Positions 22,101-32,146 of a stretch of 64,000 nt of DNA are shown piece after piece. Source of the DNA: Onthophagus taurus (Eukaryota; Arthropoda; Insecta; Coleoptera; Scarabaeidae); assembly GCF_036711975.1 (NCBI RefSeq), contig NC_091969.1:2046001-2110000 (forward strand). The letters run 5' to 3'. A program made the translations under genes and the position numbers. Within the stretch, counting starts at the first letter, position 1. Each line of letters starts with the position of its first letter. The notes below the pieces were generated by a model, which was given only the letters and a program-made list of their open reading frames with translations, ran no database searches and was not told the DNA's origin.

Positions 22101-23034
22101 TTTAAAAAAATATAGTAGGTGTCGACTTCCGGTATAACCGGAATTGCTAGAAATCTGAAAATATTTTAGTCGAAGAGAACGCAATTAATAATACTTAAAT
22201 CTGAATTTTCAAATTTTTGTTTTAGCTAGAACCCTGTAAAGTTCTAATGAACGATCGTCGTGGATGACCCTGTATATGTCCGTCCATAGGGAAGGTCAAT
22301 GCGGAAAAAGGAGCAAAAAAAACATGTACAATATTAAACAGACTTGATCAAAAAAGAATATTACATTACAGATAGAAACAGAACGATAAAAAGAGGAGAA
22401 ACGAAGACATAAAGAGATACTAAACTCAAATGTTTTGTTTACGGAAAAACGTGTCAAAATAAGATCAACTTGAAGTGTTAGGAACCTAAACATAGTTTCC
22501 ATAAGAAATACGTTCCAAAATCTCATCGAATTCTTATTCCTGATATGAATACTTATCTATGCCATAATTGTTACAGCGAAGAGTCCAGAAAATGAACTTT
22601 ATAAGAACTCCTATGATGAAAACTTATTAAATACAGACAAATTTTAACAACTTGAAACTGGCCAGGATAAGAACATTAATAATGATCCTTGCAAAATCAG
22701 TAAGACAAGAAACAACAGCAAGGTGTCAAAATATAACTTGAAGGATTGGATGAAGATGAAAAAATTTATCCTAAATAAGCGCATTGTGTGTATAATCAAG
22801 TTTCAACAGTAATGTATTACAATTAACATATGTCCAATAACTGTAACATTACCGCCCAATGACTATTTGTACTTTTTTGCAATAAATAATTAAAAATGTA
22901 ATTCGTGTATTATCTACGAAATCAGATAAGTAACTACAAAAAATCCCTTAACTGTCCAATAACTGTATGGTTTACTCTAATCAATAATTATTTCATTCTG
23001 ATTCAGATTATTTCACTCACATATACAATGTATA
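22101..23034. other. Gap: repeat scraps, no gene
   Basis: Begins with a fragment carrying CTTCCGGTATAACCGGAA (near 22126), of the same general type as the foldback arms. The rest (22290-23030) is AT-rich without a supported frame. Confidence 0.35.
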
Positions 23035-24091
23035 CAGGGTGTTTTAAAACAACGTTTAAATATTTATAGGGGTATAGGGGTTCAAATTTTTTGGGACATT
23101 ACATTTTTTCTTTTAAACTATAACTACTACAGATTTGATACCTGGCAAATCGATACAGTATAAAACTGTCTCTTTTTGAGAATAGTATGATGTTTCCATT
23201 GTTTCCGGTTAGACCGGAAGTGAAAATAAATACCACTATTTTTCAGAAAATTCAAAAATTTTATTTAACAATTAGTCAGATAGCTTAATTCTAAACAACA
23301 TTAATTCGAAAAAAGGAATTGTACTCCTTAAGGTTTCCGAAAAAGAAAACATTTTAAAAAATAAATTATTAGAAAAATTGAATTGACACAACGTAATACT
23401 AACATTAATCAAAACGAAGCTTTTTACTGAAGATGTTCAAAATGTCGACCTGCAACATCAATACAGTTTCTCATTCTACGTTCAAAGGAAGCCCGAACTC
23501 TTTCAAATAGCCCGTAGTTTTCACGAATTGTTTGGCAACCCTGTTAGCCGGCGATTGGAAAATGTTTCAGCATAGAAACGATGTGCTCTCAAACTATTTG
23601 CATTGACACGGCCGTACATAAACACCATATCGCTCATTTCAGCATTTGAATACAAGACCATTGCAAACGATTTCACTTCACATTTCGCAAAATCAAATGA
23701 CTGGAGTTTGGTTATTTCGTAATTTCAACAAAACGTCAAATTAATGTATCTTAGCAGATTGTACGTAAGGCAAAGCCTACTCCTTGTAATGGCCAAATTT
23801 TGGTAACTAATGGCATAACGTTTTGTAATGGAATAACTTATACTAACTGGAAGCAATGGAAACATCATACTACTCTCAAAAAGAGACAGTTTCATACTGT
23901 ATCGATTTCCCAAGTATCAAATCTGTAGTAGTTACAGTTTAAAAGAAAAAACCTAGCGTCCCAAAAAATTTGAACATCCTGTAACGCGAAAACGGTTGAT
24001 TTTCGGACCCATCTTGGTTAACACTTTTCGACTTGTTTTCTACTGTAGCACTACCCCTATAAATATTTAAACGTTGTTTTAAAACACCCTG
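23035..24091 (-). mobile_element. Tc1/mariner-type element with TA duplication, internally deleted
   Basis: Terminal repeats CAGGGTGTTTTAAAACAACG continue inward imperfectly for about 180-200 bp on both sides (for example ACAGTATAAAACTGTCTCTT near 23155 and its complement near 23885). TA flanks both ends (23033-23034, 24092-24093). Inside is the antisense remnant of a transposase. The element is non-autonomous. Confidence 0.8.
23424..23661 (-). pseudogene. Transposase remnant: N-terminus joined to C-terminus
   Basis: From ATG 23661 the minus strand reads SNAEMSDMVFMYGRVNANSL then RAHRFYAETFSNRR, the usual beginning of a large insect transposase family of the Tc1/mariner type. It runs directly into the usual end in another frame, ENYGLFERVRASFERRMRNC then IDVAGRHFEHLQ and a stop at 23424. 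The whole DDE catalytic part (roughly 250 residues) is missing. The join is a simple internal deletion, as in deletion-derived MITEs. Confidence 0.7.
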
Positions 24092-24324
24092 TATAAAGAG
24101 AAAATATTGTAACTGTGATATACACTTAACCGCAAAATTAACGCACCACTCTGACTTTTAGTTTTATTTCGAGAAATATTATACAGGGTGTCAGATAAAA
24201 AACGCCCCAAGCTGTAACTCTGTCATTTACATTTCGATTTTCATGAGCGAGGTATCAAATTAAATGGTTTGATTCATGCTGCAAATAAACTTTTTCCAAC
24301 GCCATCTTCAATTTCAAGCGATTA

Positions 24325-24720
24325 TCAACTTTTGATTTTTAAATTGCTAGGTATGTTTTTCTTCACGTTATTGGATAGAGGTTTTTTTCTGAATCCATTA
24401 ACGTACAATACATCAACATTAATTGTAATTGCGGCTTTACGCAATAAAACATCTTTAATCCTAGTTACAAAAACTTTAAATGTTAAATACTTATAACTAC
24501 CAGGCAGACTATTAAAAAATTTTATTCCATAATATTTATAGGCGTTCCTAGATCTGGTCAGTCTCAACGCATCATGTCGGATGTCACCCCCCCTCCTAGT
24601 TTTGTAATTGTGAAAATCACCATTTTTTTTTAGTTGACAATGAAGTAACATTGTATATTTCAAACATTCAAAGATTTTTAAATTGCTAAACGAAGAGCGA
24701 CAGTCTTCAGTATAGTTTAA
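24325..24720 (-). pseudogene. LINE reverse-transcriptase C-terminal fragment
   Basis: The minus strand reads about 110 codons with HNYKTRRGGDIRHDALRLTR, then YYGIKFFNSLP and FKVFVTRIKDVLL. This matches the region after the reverse transcriptase in Jockey/CR1-like LINEs (TR...L..R......G.K.FN.LP). The stop is near 24325 and the upstream RT is absent, so this is a 5'-truncated insertion inside the Tc1-like element. Confidence 0.6.
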
Positions 24721-24920
24721 TTTGGCTATATTTCTATTGACTCAATTACGCCTTTTGTATAGGATTTGTCAGTCTTCTTTATTTAATTTTGAAATCATAG
24801 CAGCTTTTCATGAGGGGCTTGTTTTTTAAGTAAATAAGCCTCACTTCTAAAATAAAAGTAGGCATTGCATTTTAATTGTTTTACCAATTGATAAGATAAC
24901 TGTCATTCGTGCAATACATA

Positions 24921-25205
24921 ATGGAGCGTGCTAGACGAAATTTAAATCGTGATGAATGTGTAACTTGGCGTGGCTCATACAACGGTCGGTAGGGTTTTGC
25001 AGAGATTTGTAGAGACCAACAATTATGCTAGACGACGTGACCAAGGCAGGCCATGAACTATAAATGCGGTGGAGGATCAATTTTTGATGCTTCGTTTTGC
25101 CTTGTAAGTTCTGATCGTCGTAACAGAAGGCCAGTGACAGAATGTACAGAAGGCCAAATGAAAGATATTCCACATGTAACATTCGAGAAACCACATTATA
25201 CGTGT
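24921..25205 (+). pseudogene. Tc1-like transposase N-terminal fragment
   Basis: ATG 24921 starts MERARRNLNRDECV; in a shifted frame GRVLQRFVETNNYARRRDQG follows, the second helix-turn-helix and linker of Tc1-like transposases, then VEDQFLMLR. The frame breaks several times and the DDE domain is missing. It belongs to the element bounded by the 25-bp inverted repeats. Confidence 0.6.
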
Positions 25206-25414
25206 TAAAGCACATATATTTTACATGATTTTGTTTATTTTTAGTTTTCGTTTATTTCCTACAATTCATTTAAGTCAAACTTATTGTTATTATCGAAATA
25301 ATTCTGTTTATGTATTCTATTTTTAATATGTTTTACAAAATGTATGATAATTTTGACTTTAATTATAATAAATCGAAATATATAAACGGTGCGTTAATTT
25401 TGCGGTTAAGTGTA

Positions 25415-25757
25415 TTTAAACGTACCTGTATATGGAAGTCGTCTGTATCAGTTGAGTGTAGACCACTCCACTTAATTAAATGAAATAATTAGTGATTCAT
25501 GTTTATCACTTACATCTATTTAAGAAAAAGATGAGTAAAATGACATACTTTGGTTGCAATGTAATCCATTTTTGCCTCCTTTTTGTACTTCTGTTGCTCC
25601 ATTAATTTTACATAACTAATCACAGAAAATCAAAAAGAAATTTATGAATTAAAATATGAACATTTTACTTACTCGATTTAGAAAATGTGTTATTTTACAC
25701 ATCTCCTTTTTTACGTTGATTATTTAAATAAATCAGTGCCATTATGTTTTGTTTTAG
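25415..25757 (+). other. Intron sequence upstream of TMEM181 exon
   Basis: AT-rich, no coding signal, ends in a good acceptor (TATGTTTTGTTTTAG). The preceding TMEM181 exons were not found anywhere to the left, so this intron is either very long or the gene is split by the rearrangements. Confidence 0.5.
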
Positions 25758-26085
25758 ACATTAAAAGTAATCTTTTTTACATTTTGCGGAATTTACATCG
25801 CCTATTTACTATTGTTACTACTAAGAGCTTATAGTGAATTAAGATCAATGCCATTTTTCGATATGAGATTAAAATTTTTGACACTACTAATGTTGGTGGT
25901 TTTATCGATAAGCTTAACAATAACAGTTTTAAGATTTGGAATCGGAGTTTTGGAAGATAACTTCGTCGCCCAATTGTCCACCCATTACAACAGTTCTGTT
26001 CAATTCATGTCTTTTTACGGTTTATTAAATTTCTACGTTTACGCCATGACCTATGTTTATTCTCCAAATACTAAAACCATTCAAG
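25758..26085 (+). CDS. TMEM181: TMEM181 homologue, penultimate exon
   Basis: TMEM181 (GPR178) is a multi-pass membrane protein of the Wntless-related GOLD-domain class; its function is poorly known. The exon opens after the acceptor at 25757 in phase 0 and encodes TLKVIFFTFCGIYIAYLLLL, then SELRSMPFFDMRLKFLT, a long hydrophobic span, FGIGVLEDNFVAQLSTHYNS and FYGLLNFYVYAMTYVYSP. These match the last membrane helices of animal TMEM181 closely. It ends CAAG at 26085 before donor GTAAAC and leaves one base of a codon. Two to three membrane helices are visible. The earlier exons, with the extracellular domain and first helices, are not in the window in recognisable form. Confidence 0.88.
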
Positions 26086-26140
26086 GTAAACATTAAAAAT
26101 CTCATTTTGTAATCGATTGATTTAAAAAAAATCGTTTTAG

Positions 26141-26271
26141 AATCAATTATAACTAAAGATAACCCAACCTTTTCGATGATTAATGATTCCGACGAAGATG
26201 TTATTTATGGTTCCGAAGATGAAAGTAGAAGGCCGTTGAATAGGGCAAGAAATGACGATGACAGTGATTGA
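26141..26271 (+). CDS. TMEM181: TMEM181 homologue, last exon
   Basis: After a 55-bp intron and acceptor ATCGTTTTAG the frame continues ESIITKDNPTFSMINDSDED then VIYGSEDE and ends in DDDSD and TGA (26269-26271). The acidic cytoplasmic tail with DNP.FSM.NDSD.DVIYGS is the signature of the TMEM181 C-terminus. The phase fits the previous exon exactly. Confidence 0.9.
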
Positions 26272-26392
26272 ATTAAAATAAGAAATGGTGCCAAGAAGGG
26301 GGCTTTTTGGTGAAGTTCTTTTTCTACTTTCGTTATTTTAGATAATATGTAGTGTTTTAAGTAAGTCGAAATGAACTGTAAACAATTATCAT

Positions 26393-26432
26393 AATAAATA
26401 AGTGTTATTGTAATTTAAATTGGCGAAATAAA
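26393..26432 (+). terminator. Poly(A) signals of TMEM181
   Basis: AATAAA occurs at 26393-26398 and again at 26427-26432, 120-160 bp after the TMEM181 stop codon, a usual 3' UTR length for insects. Confidence 0.65.
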
Positions 26433-26600
26433 CAAACGTAATTGTTTTTATGCTTTTTTTTAATGGAAGACTACAACAATCAATAGAAGATAATTAACTG
26501 TAATAATGGAAAATTTGCTCTTTTAATGCCTAACTGACTTAGAAGTTGGAAGTAAAAGACTCTAAACAAGAAAATTTGTCCCACATAAAATGCAACATGT

Positions 26601-28854
26601 CTGAATGTTTCTAGTTCTAATGTTAGTTCTAGTGACAGTGGTAGGTAGCGCTAGTTAACATGAGATATCACTATGTTGCATATTTTTATTGAAATAAAAC
26701 TAGAACTCACAGTAGACCTAGAACTAGAATCATCCGGGTTTAGCCGTCTTGAGAGACATGCGGCTAAATCCGAATGTTTCTAGTTCTAGGTCTAGTGTTA
26801 GCTTTAGTATTGTACTAGCACTATCACTAGAACTAACACAAGACCTAGAACTAGAATCATTCGGGTTTAGCCGTCTTGAGAGACGTGCGGCTAAACCCAA
26901 ATGTTTCTAGTTCTAAGTCTAGTGTTAGTTCTAGCATTACACTATCACTGGAACTAACACAAGACATAGAACTAGAATCATTCGGGTTTAGCCGTCTTGA
27001 GAGACGTGCGGCTAAACCCGAATGTTTCTAGTTCTAAGTCTAGTGTTAGTTCTAGCATTTCACTATCACTAGAACTAACACAAGACCTAGAACTAGAATC
27101 ATTCGGGATTAGTCGTCTTGAGAGACATGCGGCTAAATCCGAATGTTTCTAGTTCTCGGTCTAGTGTTAGTTCTAGTATTGCACTAGCACTATTACTAGA
27201 ATTAACACAAGACCAAGAATCATTCGGCTTTAGCCGTCTTGAGAGACGTGCGTCTAAAACCCGAATGTTTCTAGTCCTCGGTCTAGTGTTAGTTCTAGCA
27301 TTCCACTATCACTAGAACTCACACACAAGACCTAGAACTAAAATCATTAGGGTTTAGCCGTCTTGAGAAACGTGCGGCTAAATCCGAATGTTTCTAGTTT
27401 TCGATCTAGTTTTAGTTCTAGTATTGCACTATCACTATCACTAGAACTAACACAAGACCTGGAGCTAGAATCGTTCGGGTTTAGCAGTCTTGAGAAACGT
27501 GCGACTAAACCCGAATGTTTCTAGTTCTAAGTTTAATGTTAGTTCTAGCATTCCACTATCACTAAAACTAACAAAAGACCTAGAACTAGAATCATTCGGG
27601 TTTAGCCGTCTTGACAGACGTGCGACTAAATCCGAATGTTTCTAGTTCTCGGTCTAGTGTTAGTTCTAGTATTGCACTAGCACTATCGCTAGAACTAGCA
27701 CAAGACCTAGAACTAGAATCGTTCGGGTTTAGCCGTCTTGAGAGACGTGCGACTAAACCAGAATGTTGCTAGTTCTCGGTCTAGTGTTAGTTTTAGTTTT
27801 ACACTAGTACTGTCACTAGAACTTACACACAAGACCTAGAACTAAAATCATTCGGGTTTAGCTGTCTTGAGAGACGTGCGGCTAAACCCGATACTTTCTA
27901 GTTCTAGGTCTAATGTTAGTTCTAGTTTTACACTATCATTAGAACTAATACAAGACCTAGAACTAGAATCATTCGGGTTTAGCCGTCTTGAGAGACGTGC
28001 GGCTAAATCCGAATGTTTTTAGTTCTGGGTGAAGTGTTAGTTCTAGTATTGCACTAGCACTATCACTAGAACTAACACAAGATCTGGAACTAGAATTATT
28101 CGGGTTTAGCCGTCTTGAGAGACGTGCGACTAAACCCGAATGTTTCTAGTTCTAAGTCTAGTGTTAGTTCTAGCATTCCACTATCACTAAAACTAACACA
28201 AGACCTATAACTAGAATCATTCGGGCATAGCCGTCTTAAGAGATGAGCGGCTAAATCCGAATGTTCCTAGTTCTCGGTCTAGTGTTAGTTCTAGTATTGC
28301 ACTAGCACTATCACTAGAACTAACACAAGATCTGGAACTAGAATTATTCGGGTTTAGCCGTCTTGAGAGACGTGCGACTAAACCCGAATGTTTCTAGTTC
28401 TAAGTCTAGTGTTAGTTCTAGCATTCCACTATCACTAAAACTAACACAAGACCTATAACTAGAATCATTCGGGCATAGCCGTCTTAAGAGACGAGCGGCT
28501 AAATCCGAATGTTCCTAGTTCTCGGTCTAGTGTTAGTTCTAGTATTGCACTAGCACTATCACTAGAACTAACACAAGACCTGGAACTAGAATCATTCGGG
28601 TTTAGCCGTCTTGAGAGACGTGCGGCTAAATCCGAATGTTTCTAGTTCTCGGTCTAGTGTTAGTTCTAGTATTGCACTAGCACTATTACTAGAACTAACA
28701 CAAGACCTAGAATCATTCGGGTTTAGCCGTCTTGAAAGACGTGCGGCTAAACCCGAATGTTTCTAGTTCTAGTATTTCACTATCACTAGAACTAACACAA
28801 GACCTAGAACTAGAATCATTCGGGTTTAGCCGTCTTGAGAGACGTGCGGCTCAC
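26601..28854. repeat. Satellite array of about 18 hairpin units
   Basis: About 18 units with a period of 118-128 bp. Each holds a stem CGGGTTTAGCCGTC, loop TTGAGA, then GACGTGCGGCTAAACCCG, and is flanked by inverted arms GAACTAACACAAGACC and its return TCGGTCTAGTGTTAGTTC. Loops lie near 26757, 26880, 27001, 27120, 27241 and onward to 28838. Units around 28081-28327 recur almost unchanged at 28328-28574, a 247-bp dimer. The half-unit CTAGAAACATTCGGGTTTAG is homologous to the arm of the palindromic retroposons (CTAGAAACTTTCGGGTTTTG). There is no coding function; open frames through it are repeats of SSVSS and SRLERRA. It lies between the convergent ends of TMEM181 and YTHDC2. Confidence 0.95.
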
Positions 28855-29737
28855 CTTTTTCCAAGTAAAACTTTTCTTATGCAAAACTACCCAATGGCAC
28901 AGTGCAAGCATATAGTAGCTTCGTAACTATGGTTACTGCATTCATATATTGCGCGTTATATGAAATTCCCAGTAGGGAATTGCAAAAATTACTGACTCAG
29001 AAAATGGTTGTTATAGTTATAGACATTATGTAACTGACGTCTGCTAACAGAAAGTGATTTAATATGAAGTTAAGTGCTTCAAATTGTTTCAAGTATGTTT
29101 CAAAGTTTTCACACACTAAAAGGTAATTGAGGAGATTAATTACTGTAATATTTGATATCTTGTGTACCTGTAAACACTTATAAAGGAAATTTTATTAAAT
29201 ATGATAAATTTTTTAAGTAAGAAATTAGTTTTTATCAGAAAGTATTTTTTAATCAATAAATAAACCCTAATAAAACATAAAAGTCATTTTTTAATAGTTA
29301 ATTCAACAAACAACAAAAATTACCACTGATGATTATTTCTTCTTCCTCTCCATCCACCTCTCCAACGTGGTTTCTTATAACCTCCACTCCTTCTTTCAGG
29401 AAACTCTGAAAAAATCACCCAAAACAGAAAACATATTAGTTAAGCAACTGGAGTTTTAAGAAAACTTAATACTTACAAGAAAGTAATAACATTAATTAAC
29501 GTTAATACTAAATTAATTCTAACTTACCTGTAACTTCTTAATAAATAAATTAATCTTCTTATTTCATAATCGGATGTGGATAATGGTGCGGAGATGATGT
29601 GGCATGATCAGGATTTAACACATTAATAAACACATTTACAATACGACATAAACTACATGCACAAAAAAAAATGCAAAAAAATTAAGTTAAAAATAATTAA
29701 ACCGTAACAATTATTAAGCTAACATAGAAAAGGATAA
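28855..29737. other. Intergenic gap
   Basis: No supported gene. On the minus strand 29320-29405 is an open stretch after a good acceptor (GATTTTTTCAG) that encodes an Arg/Gly-rich end, RRSGGYKKPRWRGGWRGRRN, then a stop; it could be an alternative last exon of the YTHDC2 homologue or chance. A donor (TTACAG, GTAAGTT) lies near 29527 on the same strand but does not connect in frame. Confidence 0.3.
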
Positions 29738-29743
29738 TTTATT
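29738..29743 (-). terminator. Poly(A) signal of the YTHDC2 homologue
   Basis: AATAAA on the minus strand, about 160 bp past the stop codon at 29902. It supports 29902 as the real end of the coding region. Confidence 0.45.
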
Positions 29744-29901
29744 AAAATGTTTTTTGTTAAAGGAACTGTACGAACATCGTAGATAAATAATTTTAAAAGA
29801 AATGCGATCAAAATGAGAAAATTCTAAAAGAAGTGTTTGGAAAAAAGAATATTGTTCGGATAAGATGAGGTAATAAAAAAGATTTACTTTAAAAATTATT
29901 C

Positions 29902-30052
29902 TTAAATATCAAGACCCCTAAACAAAATTGGACGTGCGAAAACGTTAGGTTGATCGTTACGTTCCATCATCAACGTGGCTATTTTTATGCCAATCTCCCT
30001 ACTAATTTGATACCCATCCACGAAGTAATTGATCCCATTTGGAAAAAATCCC
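29902..30052 (-). CDS. YTHDC2: YTHDC2/bgcn homologue, last exon (visible exon 8)
   Basis: Begins after acceptor AATAATTTTAG, completing the split Arg codon, and encodes GFFPNGINYFVDGYQISREI then GIKIATLMMERND and ends FRGLDI, stop at 29902. It corresponds to the end of the vertebrate YTH domain (NP.ND...V.ISRDGQE..P..G..L), with DGYQISREIG in place of the SRDGQE..PQVG stretch. Divergent but colinear. Confidence 0.75.
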
Positions 30053-30105
30053 CTAAAATTATTTAAACAATAAAAAATTATCAATATATTTAATAGGAAA
30101 CTCAC

Positions 30106-30257
30106 CTGATTTGATCGTATGTAACTCCTTGTGTACTTAACCAATTAATTTTGGCAGGTGTGTTATATTGACCGTCATTAGTAGACATTAATTGGGCTAA
30201 AGCTTGAAATTCCGAAGTTCCTAGAACGTTGTATAGAAGAAAAGTCTTTTGATTTTC
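30106..30257 (-). CDS. YTHDC2: YTHDC2/bgcn homologue, visible exon 7 (YTH core)
   Basis: A T-rich tract and CCTAG acceptor precede ENQKTFLLYNVLGTSEFQAL then AQLMSTNDGQYNTPAKINWL and STQGVTYDQIR; the donor is CAG, GTGAGT. It aligns with the part of the YTH domain that reads VYLVFSVQGSGHFQGF and holds the second cage tryptophan; here the Trp of INWLS is in place. Length 152, phase 0 in and 2 out, in register with both neighbours. Confidence 0.8.
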
Positions 30258-30317
30258 CTAGGTTACAAAAAAAAAAAAAATTAATTAATAAATGAAATCA
30301 AATTTAATTATATATAC

Positions 30318-31109
30318 CAAGAAGCTCCTAAAAACCTTCCGCTCAGTTTGCGGGGCGAAATTCCAAATTCCTTGCGATAAACTAATCATGATATTGCTCA
30401 ATTCCAATGGACGGATAACATAAAATATCGACGACGGACCAAAACGATATACTGGTCCTATAGTCGCTGTCATATCAATCAACACATTCGTTGGAATACC
30501 AAAACGGCGATGATCACTAAAAACACCATCTTGAGATGTGCTTGGAACGTTTGCTCCATTCCCGCTGGTATGACTCAATTCAGGCTGTTTTGAATGTGGT
30601 CCGCAACCTTGTCGTTTAGAAGAACCAGTTTTCAAACAAGGTTGGTATTGTTTCGAACTACCACTTTGATGATTATGATTATCATCAGCATCATTTGGAA
30701 TTCCATTAAAATTTCTTTTAAGAACCTGCTGATTCCTTTCAACATTATCACCGAAATTAGGTTCCATATTTGGATCGAAGTCGTTCGATGATTCGCCGTT
30801 TGTGTTAAAATGCAAATATCCATTGCTTCCTGGTGGGAGTCGTGGCCTTTTTCCAAATTCAAACGGTTGAACAAGATTAAAATAAGGCTCTTCGATTACA
30901 AGAACATAATTAAAAAGTCCGAGAAGATCCGTTTCGAATTTTGTAGTTTTAGCAGATGGTTGCGTGACGTGACGTTGAATCATGTCGTTTAAAGCAAGTC
31001 GAAATTTCCACACTACATCGCCACCCAAGTTCACATTTAAAGAATCATCGATTTCCATTATTGACGATTCCGGATCAAATCGCAAAGTTGAACCAGCGGT
31101 TAAAACAAT
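30318..31109 (-). CDS. YTHDC2: YTHDC2/bgcn homologue, visible exon 6
   Basis: 792 bp, phase 0 at both ends. It opens IVLTAGSTLRFDPESSIMEI, continuing the OB-fold/DUF1605-like region, then a low-complexity linker rich in Asn, Ser, Gly and His (about 120 residues, as in vertebrate YTHDC2), and ends with the start of the YTH domain: SSIFYVIRPLELSNIMISLS, QGIWNFAPQTERKVFRSFL. GIW carries the first cage tryptophan of YTH domains and ER is the conserved NER turn. The usual FxxKSSN reader strand is altered to FYVIRPLELSN. Confidence 0.85.
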
Positions 31110-31175
31110 CTAATTTTTAAATAGAAAAAGTTGTTTTAGTTCTATTTGGGTGTCTAATACCAATAATTAGCTTAC

Positions 31176-31323
31176 AGTTAATGGAGTAACAGCAGTAACT
31201 CCTTTTAAATTGCACAAATTCCCAAGTTTTGACATTTCATCAAAAACAAACCATAATCCTGATGAGTATTCCATGGTTCCTCGAAGACACGAAGTCGAAT
31301 GCATTAAAACCCTCTTTTCATTT
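31176..31323 (-). CDS. YTHDC2: YTHDC2/bgcn homologue, visible exon 5 (OB-like)
   Basis: Begins after acceptor ATTTGATAG immediately beyond the left end of the Tc1 insertion. Phase 2 from exon 4 is completed exactly: ...KVVSR then NEKRVLMHSTSCLRGTMEYS, SGLWFVFDEMSKLGNLCNLK, GVTAVTPLT. This matches vertebrate YTHDC2 (K.V..HP.SVL ... WL.YDEM.R......C.AVTPVTI). Continuity across a 5.6-kb insertion shows that the transposons lie inside an intron. Confidence 0.88.
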
Positions 31324-31559
31324 CTATCAAATAATAATTTATTAAATTATTTAATTTATTATTTAATAGGCTCACTTTCATATGAAATGTACCACCCACT
31401 AAAATTTGAACTACAACTTTGAAACTTCGGTAAAATAATGCCTTATTATCAACTAAAAAACGATGAAAGTTTCCGCCGAAAAAACTCAACTTTCAATATT
31501 TTCTTCCTAGTACTGTAAGTTAATTTGATTGTCAAACTGCCAAGTAGACGCCTTGCAAT

Positions 31560-32146
31560 GCTCCCAATGCGACGTCGGTCGTCGATTTTGGTATCAAAGA
31601 GGTGGGTCTCTTACTCCGAAATTGGGAGAAGGATGAATCGGGACCACACTACAGTTGCTCAGATATGGGTTTTATGATCAGAAGAAGGTATTCAGAGGCG
31701 CATCTTGCTGGAAGACCCGCCCGAAGAAACAACGAACGTGAAGACCGACTCCTTAGGCGGATGGCTACCAGGGATCGATTTTAAACAACAAGGTCAATTG
31801 CTGTGGATTGGACGAGAGCTTTGAAGGGACACTTGTCGATTTCAACTGTTTACAGAAGAATTTCTTCCTTTGGGCTTCATTCATACCGTCCTTACCATCG
31901 GCTTCCATTAACACCTCCCTATAAAGCAGCCAGACTTGCATAGTGTCAAAAACGGCAAGGGTGGGTTCATCAATGGAATGACATCATCTTCAGTGATGAA
32001 TCAAGGTTTTGTTTATGGATGAATGATAGTAGTAGAAGGATGCGACATCGAGGGGAAAAACGGCATTTGGAGTTCGTTCAAAGACGCCACACAGCCTTAA
32101 CACCTGGGGTTATAGTTTGGGGGCTGATATGTGCTGGACGAGGGTG
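31560..32146 (+). pseudogene. Tc1-like transposase, 5' part
   Basis: Reads in shifting frames SKRWVSYSEIGRRMNRDHTT (helix-turn-helix), then RMATRDRF, STVYRRISSLGLHSYRP, then IIFSDESRFCLWM with the first catalytic aspartate (DE in SDES) and PGVIVWGLICAGRG. The order and spacing match Tc1 transposases. There are several frameshifts, and it is cut at 32146 by the Harbinger-like element. Confidence 0.8.

Larger units (their letters stand above)
24123..25412 (+). mobile_element. Tc1-like element holding a LINE fragment
   Basis: Both ends carry CACTTAACCGCAAAATTAAC followed by GCACC as perfect inverted repeats, flanked by TA (24121-24122, 25413-25414). The right half holds the start of a Tc1-like transposase (24921-25205); the left half is filled by a LINE 3' fragment on the minus strand that begins near 24183 with TACAGGGTGTC. 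Confidence 0.85.

Noticed and set aside
26601..28854. Regular repeat array considered as CRISPR or as a coding repeat protein
   Set aside because: Units are contiguous and palindromic with no unique spacers, in a eukaryotic genome, and the open frames through them are broken and not conserved between units.
29320..29405. Arg/Gly-rich short exon as the last exon of the YTHDC2 homologue
   Set aside because: The acceptor is good, but no donor in the preceding exon connects in frame, and the stop at 29902 followed by AATAAA gives a complete 3' end. Kept only as a possible alternative exon.
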